64,000 nucleotides of DNA. It comes from Jannaschia donghaensis (GTDB lineage: Bacteria; Pseudomonadota; Alphaproteobacteria; Rhodobacterales; Rhodobacteraceae). The stretch covers positions 589,597 to 653,596 of the forward strand of contig NZ_CXSU01000005.1 of the NCBI RefSeq assembly GCF_001403795.1, written 5' to 3'. Each line of letters opens with the position of its first letter. Position 1 is the stretch's first letter. A program made the position numbers and the translations under genes. Shown here piece after piece: positions 58,722 to 64,000 of the stretch. A model generated the notes under the pieces. The model worked only from the letters and a program-made list of their open reading frames with translations, had not been told where the DNA came from and ran no database searches.

Positions 58722-59108
58722 CTACAGGTCTGGCGTGATCAGGGCGTTGCCGTAATATCGCTTGAAGTCGAACCCTTCGATCCGAAGGTTCGGATAGCGG
58801 GCCACGACATCGTGGAAAGCCTGACGCCGGGCTTGGCCTTCCGCGTTGCGCACACCGTGGCGCAGGCTGAGGTGCGTCAGATGGCGTTTGTATGCCCGCG
58901 TATAGAGCCAGTACTGGTTCGGGGTCAGCGCCGCCGCCGCTTCCTGCCCGTTGAAGACGATCCGCATCCGGGCGCTGCCGGCGTCGGTCGTGTTGGGCGC
59001 GTCGAGCCAGAGATAATTGGTGTTCGGGTTCGTGACCGGGCTGACCGTCTGATGCGCCACGGCCGGCAGGGCCAGGACGATCGCGGCGGCGGTCAGGACG
59101 GCCCTCAT
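58722..59108 (-). CDS. Secreted hypothetical protein, 128 aa
   Basis: This protein begins MRAVLTAAAIVLALPAVAHQ, a signal peptide cleaved near AVA-H. The mature part of about 110 residues is soluble and has no cysteines. It includes NPNTNYLWLDAPNTTDAGSA and LTPNQYWLYTRAYKRHLTHL. It overlaps the stop of the upstream 115-residue gene by four bases (59105-59108). No family is recognised. Confidence 0.65.
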   Translation of the reverse strand: MRAVLTAAAIVLALPAVAHQTVSPVTNPNTNYLWLDAPNTTDAGSARMRIVFNGQEAAAALTPNQYWLYTRAYKRHLTHLSLRHGVRNAEGQARRQAFHDVVARYPNLRIEGFDFKRYYGNALITPDL

Positions 59109-59452
59109 GTCTTGCGTCCCATGGGTGTGGCGGGGGTGTTGTCGTCGCCGAACCGGCGGTCGTCGGCCATCGCGTCTTCCCCGTCGGGGATGTAGTCCCC
59201 GCTGTCGCGCACGGCTGCATTGTCGTGGACGGGCGCGGCATAGGCATCGGCGGGCAATGGCCCGGCCAGAAACTCGTGCAGGGCCTGCTGCGCTTCGGCC
59301 GGGTCGGTGCCTTGCAGGACGGCGATGCGCTGGGCCAGCACGGCGGTCGAGCCGTCGGCGTCCGCCAGATCGGCATCCTTGAGGTCGGGATAGGCCGACA
59401 GGATCGGGTCGCGGAACGGCACCCAGTCTTTGGCGAAATCTTCACGGCTCAT
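59105..59452 (-). CDS. Hypothetical protein, 115 aa
   Basis: The 115-residue acidic protein begins MSREDFAKDWVPFRDPILSA, without a signal peptide. The first half is helical (TAVLAQRIAVLQGTDPAEAQ); the second half is Asp/Pro/Gly-rich and likely disordered. The frame is open further upstream, overlapping nothing useful, so the ATG at 59452, after GGAAACACC, is taken. It overlaps the next gene's start. It is 67 bases downstream of the patatin gene. Unknown function. Confidence 0.6.
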   Translation of the reverse strand: MSREDFAKDWVPFRDPILSAYPDLKDADLADADGSTAVLAQRIAVLQGTDPAEAQQALHEFLAGPLPADAYAAPVHDNAAVRDSGDYIPDGEDAMADDRRFGDDNTPATPMGRKT

Positions 59453-59519
59453 GGTGTTTCCTTTCGTTCTGGTGAGGAAACGCGCCGGGTCGCGCCCGGT
59501 TCCTGCGGGGCGGGCGTGC

Positions 59520-60533
59520 TCAGCTGAACATCTCTTCCAGGTCGACGGTGGAGCCTTCGCCGATCTTGTCGAAATCCCGGTCCAGAAAGACATCGGCCGC
59601 CCGGTGACCCGCATCGCGCAGCTGGGCCATGACGATAGGGTTGGCGACGGTCTTGGTGGCGACCGAGAGCTGCCGCATCAGGGGATCGTCGGCGATCATA
59701 TGGACCAGCACGTCCTTCATCACGCCTTCGGGGATCTTGCCGGTCCGCACCAGCCGTTGCACGAATTCGATGGCGCGCATTTCGCGCAACAGGGATGTGT
59801 TGAAGCTGATTTCGTTGATGCGGTTCTGGATGTCGCGGGCCGTGACGGGCAGTTCCGGACGCTCCAGCGGGTTGATGTTCACCACGAGGATGTCGCGCGG
59901 CAGGTCGGGCGCATACAGCGGGAACAGCGCCGGGTTGCCGGTATAGCCACCGTCCCAATAATGCTCCCCTTCGATTTCCACGGCCGGGAACACCGTCGGC
60001 AGGCAGGCGGAGGCGAGGATCGCGTCGATCCCGATCGCCCCGCCGGTGAACAGCTTGATCTTGCCGGTGCGCACGTTGGTGGCACAGATGTGGATCTGCG
60101 GCCCGCGGTCCGAGCAGACCGCCTCGAAGTCGAGCCCGGCGACGATCTTGCGCAGCGCCGTTTCGTTCATGCTGCCCGTCATGTAAGGGGAGACCGCGCG
60201 GCTGAGGCCGTCGGACATCTGATAGAGCGGTGACATTTCGATCGCGTGGCTTATGGCCAGCGGCGAAAATGCGGCCAGCCATGGGGCCAGACGTTCGTCC
60301 GTCAATGCCCCCACGTCGGTCCAGAGATTTTCGAGCGTGTCGCGCGCCAGATCGCGGCTGCCGCGCGCCAGGCCGCTTTTGACGGCCGCCCCGTTCAGTG
60401 CGCCCGCGCTGGTGCCGGACATGCCCGCAATCTCCAGCCGGTCGTCGGCCAAGATGCGGTCCAGGACACCCCAGGTGAAGGCCCCGTGCGCGCCGCCGCC
60501 CTGAAGGGCCAAGTTGATGCGTTTGGGTGTCAT
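59520..60533 (-). CDS. Patatin-like phospholipase
   Basis: This 337-residue patatin-family lipid or ester hydrolase has the oxyanion loop GGGAHG (12-17), the nucleophile elbow GTSAG with Ser42 and the catalytic Asp194 in DGGYTG. No signal peptide is present, so it acts in the cytoplasm or at the inner face of the membrane. Patatins next to bdhA in other alphaproteobacteria have been considered for intracellular polyhydroxybutyrate granule use, which is an inference here. It overlaps the upstream AhpD-like gene by four bases. Confidence 0.9.
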   Translation of the reverse strand: MTPKRINLALQGGGAHGAFTWGVLDRILADDRLEIAGMSGTSAGALNGAAVKSGLARGSRDLARDTLENLWTDVGALTDERLAPWLAAFSPLAISHAIEMSPLYQMSDGLSRAVSPYMTGSMNETALRKIVAGLDFEAVCSDRGPQIHICATNVRTGKIKLFTGGAIGIDAILASACLPTVFPAVEIEGEHYWDGGYTGNPALFPLYAPDLPRDILVVNINPLERPELPVTARDIQNRINEISFNTSLLREMRAIEFVQRLVRTGKIPEGVMKDVLVHMIADDPLMRQLSVATKTVANPIVMAQLRDAGHRAADVFLDRDFDKIGEGSTVDLEEMFS

Positions 60534-61096
60534 TGTAGGTCTCCGGCGCTGTTGCGCATTGTTTGAAGGTCGCAGGCCGTCGCGTGGCCCATGGCGCGCT
60601 TGATGCCCGGCAAAAGCGCCGCGCCGTTCATGGCAAAGGACAGTTCGATCAACCCGCGCTGGCCGTAGAAATGCGCCACCTCGGCCCGTGCGTCCGGGTC
60701 GTCGATGCGGTCCCGCACGACGGCATCCGACAGGCGGATGATCGCGGGCAGGGGGGCGGGCAGGTCGGGGTCGGCGCGCAGGATCGCGTCGATGGTCGCG
60801 GGTGTCAGCCCGGCCCGACGGGCCAGATTGACCTCCGCCTGCACGCTGGATCCGCAATCGGCGGCCAGCGCACCGCGCAGACGGGCGGCGGCATGGGCGT
60901 CGGCGGGCAGATGATTGACCGGATCAAGAAATCCGAAGATCCGGTTGTAGCGCCGCAAAAGGCCCGGCCCGGCGTTCGCGATCGCGCGAACATGGGCCAG
61001 CGAGACGCCCAGCCGCGCCTCTGCCCGGTCGATCATCAGCAGCGAGATGCGTTTGGCGACCGTGGGCTTGGGCGCGGGTGGGATGCGATCAACCAT
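60530..61096 (-). CDS. AhpD/carboxymuconolactone decarboxylase-like protein
   Basis: This 188-residue all-helical protein has the core LRGALAADCGSSVQAEVNLA and AGLTPATIDAILR, the usual AhpD-fold helix pattern. The CxxC pair of true AhpD is incomplete: only one Cys in DCGSSVQ. Thus peroxidase-reductase activity is uncertain and a carboxymuconolactone-decarboxylase-like role is also unproven. Its start overlaps the pentapeptide gene by eight bases and its stop overlaps the patatin start. The ATG at 61096 is used; upstream frame lacks a plausible start. Confidence 0.75.
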   Translation of the reverse strand: MVDRIPPAPKPTVAKRISLLMIDRAEARLGVSLAHVRAIANAGPGLLRRYNRIFGFLDPVNHLPADAHAAARLRGALAADCGSSVQAEVNLARRAGLTPATIDAILRADPDLPAPLPAIIRLSDAVVRDRIDDPDARAEVAHFYGQRGLIELSFAMNGAALLPGIKRAMGHATACDLQTMRNSAGDLQ

Positions 61097-61475
61097 CGGC
61101 CCATTTTGCCAAAAGATCGGTAATCGATATGCCGTCGATCGTGGCACCCGTATAAGTCGCGTCGCTGATTGCAACGTCCGTCAGGTTCACATCCGACATC
61201 CGCGCGCCCGTCATGTCGGCACCGGTGATCGCAAGGCCGCTCAGATTGGCATGGTCCACCGACGCGCCGGACAGGTTGACGTCATGCAAGACGGCCCCCG
61301 TCAGGTTCGCATCGTCGAACCGTAGTCCGGTGGCGTTCACATCCCGGAAGGACGCGGACATCAGGTGGCTGTCGTGGAAGACGGCGTCGCGCAGGCTGAC
61401 CCGCAGGAACGACGATCCGTCGAGGATCCTGTCCTTGATGTCGAGCTTGTCGCGCCCCGCCCCCGGCTCGGTCAC
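61089..61475 (-). CDS. Pentapeptide-repeat protein
   Basis: This frame from a GTG at 61475 overlaps the bdhA stop (61472-61475) and yields 128 residues. From about 20 to 120 it contains roughly 20 successive A(D/N)LXX-like units, for example DANLTGAVLHDVNLSGASVD and HANLSGLAITGADMTGARMS. Such units fold into a right-handed four-sided beta helix. Pentapeptide proteins are often DNA mimics or scaffolds, but function cannot be predicted from repeats. The GTG is chosen because of the tight overlap; an alternative internal start would shorten the N-terminus only slightly. Confidence 0.85.
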   Translation of the reverse strand: MTEPGAGRDKLDIKDRILDGSSFLRVSLRDAVFHDSHLMSASFRDVNATGLRFDDANLTGAVLHDVNLSGASVDHANLSGLAITGADMTGARMSDVNLTDVAISDATYTGATIDGISITDLLAKWADG

Positions 61476-62245
61476 ATCGCGGTCCAGCCGCCGTCGACGC
61501 TGATCGTGGTGCCGGTGATCTGTGCCGCGTTGTCCGAACACAGGAACAGGGCGGTGCCGCCCAATTGGTCCGTGGTGGCGAACTCCTTGCTGGGCTGACG
61601 CTCCAGCAGGACTTCCTTGACGGCCGTCTCGCGGTCCATGTCGTATTTCTTCATGGTGTCCGGGATCTGTTCCTCGACCAGCGGGGTCAGGACATAGCCG
61701 GGGCAGATGGCGTTGGCGGTGATCGGCTCCTGCGCGGTTTCCAGCGCCACGACCTTGGTCATGCCGACGATGCCGTGCTTGGCGGCCACATAGGCGGATT
61801 TGTAGGGCGACGCCCGCAGGCCATGGGCGGACGCGATGTTGATGACGCGGCCCCAGCCCGCCTTGCGCATCATCGGCAGCGCGGCGGCGGTGGTGTGGAA
61901 CGCGGATGACATGTTGATCGCGATGATCGCGTCCCATTTGTCGGCCGGGAATTCGTCGATGGCGGCGACGTGCTGGACGCCGGCGTTGTTGACCAGGATA
62001 TCGCAGGCCCCCGCCTTCTGGATCAAGCTGCGGGCGGCGTCGCCCTTGGACATATCGGCCTGGATATAGCGGACGTCGACGCCGTGCTCCTTGGCCAGAT
62101 CGGCGGCCAGCGCGTGATCTTCCTCGGTGTCGGAGTAGGAGTTGATCACGACGTTCAGGCCGGCACCGGCGAAACTGCGCGCGATGCCCAGCCCGATGCC
62201 CGAATTCGATCCGGTGATGACGGCGGTCTTTCCACTAAGCGACAT
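61472..62245 (-). CDS. bdhA: 3-hydroxybutyrate dehydrogenase
   Basis: This 257-residue SDR oxidises D-3-hydroxybutyrate to acetoacetate with NAD+ in PHB and ketone body use. It has the cofactor motif TGSNSGIGLGIA, NNAGVQHVAAI, the catalytic Ser in INIASAHG and the intact YVAAK motif. The family-specific ending ITGTTISVDGGWTAM is present. Length is as in other BdhA proteins. It is the first gene of a four-gene unit with pentapeptide, AhpD-like and patatin genes. A promoter with an early terminator lies upstream (62383-62494). Confidence 0.93.
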   Translation of the reverse strand: MSLSGKTAVITGSNSGIGLGIARSFAGAGLNVVINSYSDTEEDHALAADLAKEHGVDVRYIQADMSKGDAARSLIQKAGACDILVNNAGVQHVAAIDEFPADKWDAIIAINMSSAFHTTAAALPMMRKAGWGRVINIASAHGLRASPYKSAYVAAKHGIVGMTKVVALETAQEPITANAICPGYVLTPLVEEQIPDTMKKYDMDRETAVKEVLLERQPSKEFATTDQLGGTALFLCSDNAAQITGTTISVDGGWTAM

Positions 62246-62382
62246 AACGTCAATTTCCCCTCTGGATGGTTCGCGGACTGGACCACGAATGCTGCGTCTG
62301 CGAAAGGTAGGACCTGTTTCGACGCTGTCGATAAGCGGATGACGCGCATGTCGCGGGGCCGGGCACGGAAATCGGTTAGCCC

Positions 62383-62459
62383 AAAAAAAAACGCCGGCAC
62401 AAGGCCGGCGCTAAGTCATTGAGGCAGGTTTCATACAGGCAAGAAACCTATCGAGCAGT
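62383..62459 (-). ncRNA. Candidate small RNA or bdhA leader attenuator
   Basis: This is a 77-base minus-strand segment from the predicted transcription start (about 62459) to nine U residues (62383-62391). It carries a first hairpin AGGTTTC/GAAACCT (62443-62449 with 62426-62432, 10-base loop), then a single-stranded stretch, then the terminator stem CGCCGGC/GCCGGCG (62404-62410, 62392-62398). A seven-codon frame (MKPASMT, then stop) sits between the hairpins and may be a leader peptide. No larger gene fits. It may be a stand-alone sRNA or an early terminator in front of bdhA, 138 bases upstream. The remainder of the 62246-62571 gap holds no gene I can see. Confidence 0.6.
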
Positions 62460-62465
62460 GCCCTT

Positions 62466-62494
62466 GTTATAGCGGTCCCTGCCACCGAGTCCAA
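62466..62494 (-). promoter_or_regulatory. Sigma-70-type promoter of the candidate sRNA
   Basis: On the minus strand TTGGAC (-35, 62489-62494) and TATAAC (-10, 62466-62471) are separated by exactly 17 bases. It is the best-formed promoter in this spacer. Transcription would run toward bdhA through the hairpin and terminator at 62383-62459. Confidence 0.65.
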
Positions 62495-62571
62495 GCGAAA
62501 GTTTCAGGAGCGTCGGCGGGATGTTTCGATTAAACATCAAATCGAACAGGACCTTACCAAGAGGCAAGACA

Positions 62572-64000
62572 ATGATCGGACAGCGTTTCCGGCGAATCGG
62601 CATCCGCATTTTTGCAAAGATTGCAATTTTAGCGGTAGTTAGCGGGCCTTCCGCCGTGTTCGCACAGGCCCATGGAATCGCGCTTTACGGCGATCCGGCG
62701 CTGCCTGCCGACTATACACATCTGCCACAGGCCAATCCCGATGCGCCCCGGGGCGGAACTTTTTCCGACGGTCAGGTCGGCAGTTTCGACAGTCTGAACC
62801 CCCATATCCAGCAGGGAAACACGCCCTGGCAACTGCGATTCCTGGCCTACGAATCCCTTCTGGGGCGGGCCTACGACGAGCCGTTTACCCTGTACGGCCT
62901 GCTGGCGGACAGCGTGACGGTCAACGACGCGCAGACGGAAATCACCTTCACGCTGCACCCCGACGCGGCGTTTTCGGACGGCACGCCGGTCACGGTCGAG
63001 GATGTCATCTGGTCGTGGAACATTCTGGGGCAGGAAGGCGCGAACGGTCGCTATCGCAGCGCCTTCGCCAAGGTCGAAAGCGTCGAGGCCGTGGGCGCGC
63101 GCGGCGTCCGCTTCACCATTCCCGAGCCCGACCGCGAACTTCTAATGACGCTGGGCTTCCGCCCGATCATGAAGGCGGCGCAATATGCCGACGATCCATC
63201 GGCGTTTTTCCGCTCGGGCGTCGACAACATCCCGATCACGACCGCGCCCTATGTCATCGACACGGTCGATCCCGGCCGGTCCGTCGTGCTGAAACTGGAC
63301 GACGATTACTGGGGCGCGGACCTGCCGTTTCGGCGCGGCACCAACAACATCGAAACCATCCGGATGGAATTCTTCGGCGACGCCACCGCGCATTTCGAGG
63401 CGTTCAAGGCCGGAGAGTTGTCCACCATGCGCGAAACGAATGCCGCGCGCTGGGCCCGCGACTATGATTTCCCGGCCGTGCAATCGGGCGAGGTCGTCCT
63501 GTCGGAGGTGCCGCACCAGCGCCCGTCGGGCATGACCGGTCTGGTCATGAACACCCGCCGCGCCCCCTTTGACGACTGGCGCGTGCGCGAAGCGATGATC
63601 CAGGCATTCAACTTCGAATATGTGAACGGCGTCATCAACGCGGGGGCGCAGCCGCGCATCACCAGCTATTTCTCGAATTCGCCCCTGGGGATGGAGCCTG
63701 GGCCGGCGCAGGGCCGGGTGGCCGAATTGCTGACGCCGCTGTCCGATACCCTGCTGCCCGGCACGCTGGACGGATACGACCTGCCGCAGACCGATGGATC
63801 GGCCGGCAACCGCCGCGGCCTGCGCGCCGCCTCCCGTCTGCTGGAGGAGGCAGGATATACCGTGGAGGGCGGCGTGCTGACCGGGCCGAACGGTCCCGTG
63901 CGGTTCGAGATCATGGTGCCGCAAGGATCGTCGGAGGTGGCGTCCATCGTCGACATCTATGTCGAGGCGCTCAAACGTCTCGGCATCGACGCCCGCGTCG
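62572..64000 (+). CDS. Peptide/YejA-type extracellular solute-binding protein, N-terminal part
   Basis: This is an SBP_bac_5-family binding protein of an oligopeptide-type ABC importer, cut by the window edge after about 476 residues, so no stop is visible. The signal sequence follows the start MIGQRFRRIGIRIFAKIAIL. The mature part shows YGDPALPADYTHLPQANPDA, RGGTFSDGQVGSFDSLNPH and FTLHPDAAFSDGTPVTVEDV. The HGIALYGDPALP and LNPHIQ features point to the YejA/microcin C-type group. An in-frame ATG 17 codons upstream (62521) exists, but the AGAGG before 62572 and the signal position favour the latter. Permease and ATPase genes presumably follow beyond the window. Confidence 0.88.
   Translation, partial: MIGQRFRRIGIRIFAKIAILAVVSGPSAVFAQAHGIALYGDPALPADYTHLPQANPDAPRGGTFSDGQVGSFDSLNPHIQQGNTPWQLRFLAYESLLGRAYDEPFTLYGLLADSVTVNDAQTEITFTLHPDAAFSDGTPVTVEDVIWSWNILGQEGANGRYRSAFAKVESVEAVGARGVRFTIPEPDRELLMTLGFRPIMKAAQYADDPSAFFRSGVDNIPITTAPYVIDTVDPGRSVVLKLDDDYWGADLPFRRGTNNIETIRMEFFGDATAHFEAFKAGELSTMRETNAARWARDYDFPAVQSGEVVLSEVPHQRPSGMTGLVMNTRRAPFDDWRVREAMIQAFNFEYVNGVINAGAQPRITSYFSNSPLGMEPGPAQGRVAELLTPLSDTLLPGTLDGYDLPQTDGSAGNRRGLRAASRLLEEAGYTVEGGVLTGPNGPVRFEIMVPQGSSEVASIVDIYVEALKRLGIDARV

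Overview
The window is chromosomal DNA of a GC-rich alphaproteobacterium, most likely a marine Rhodobacterales (Roseobacter-type) species. Supporting signs are the NDUFA12 / DUF2155 / aat / accC / accB neighbourhood, the indirect GatCAB amidotransferase, a 45-residue Rhodobacterales-type small protein at 32035, and paired ABC uptake and degradation operons. Almost all the DNA is dense, ordinary coding sequence with 4-base stop/start overlaps. No rRNA, IS element, CRISPR array or prophage is visible.

Layout. 1-10.5 kb: end of a lipoprotein gene, gatCA, tRNA-Gly, an ABC exporter, an acyl-CoA synthetase, a cold-shock protein, an ArsC-like protein and a 983-residue envelope protein with a PilM/GspL-like front and a PilP/GspC-like tail. 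10.5-17.5 kb: O-acetylhomoserine sulfhydrylase, an EF-hand protein behind an operator-like palindrome, the NDUFA12-DUF2155-aat-accBC block, and two low-complexity unknowns. 17.5-31 kb: acs and a LivFGMH-type ABC transporter with a Tat-exported binding protein, divergent from an XRE/ScfR-type regulator, a stand-alone receiver, a small membrane protein and an SLC5-linked histidine kinase. This looks like a carboxylate-sensing and acetate-activation unit. A FliM-like protein follows. 31-40.5 kb: mixed metabolic genes (aldolase, rRNA methyltransferase, PIN protein, penicillin acylase family, beta-hydroxyacid dehydrogenase, GH13 glucosidase, SDR).

40.65-42.2 kb is visibly AT-rich. It holds one gene, whose product joins an N-terminal PIN nuclease to a C-terminal PD-(D/E)XK-type nuclease. 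It is the best candidate in the window for an undescribed system, probably a single-gene defence factor gained by transfer.

42.3-57.6 kb is a reductive pyrimidine catabolism region. PreT/PreA (dihydropyrimidine dehydrogenase), dihydropyrimidinase and a beta-ureidopropionase-type hydrolase are present with a tripartite ABC importer of the NMT1/SsuA type and a RutR-like regulator. Operator-like palindromes lie upstream of the hydrolase and of preT. Eight small or unrelated genes (GNATs, a lipoprotein, MafI-like and bL12-like proteins, small membrane proteins, one doubtful ORF) sit inside the long minus-strand operon.

57.7-64 kb: DUF1330 and XRE-cupin genes, then a minus-strand operon of 3-hydroxybutyrate dehydrogenase, pentapeptide-repeat protein, AhpD-like protein and patatin, suggestive of polyhydroxybutyrate metabolism. 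Between bdhA and the final partial peptide-binding protein gene lies a well-formed promoter, short transcript and intrinsic terminator, which is a candidate sRNA or bdhA leader attenuator.
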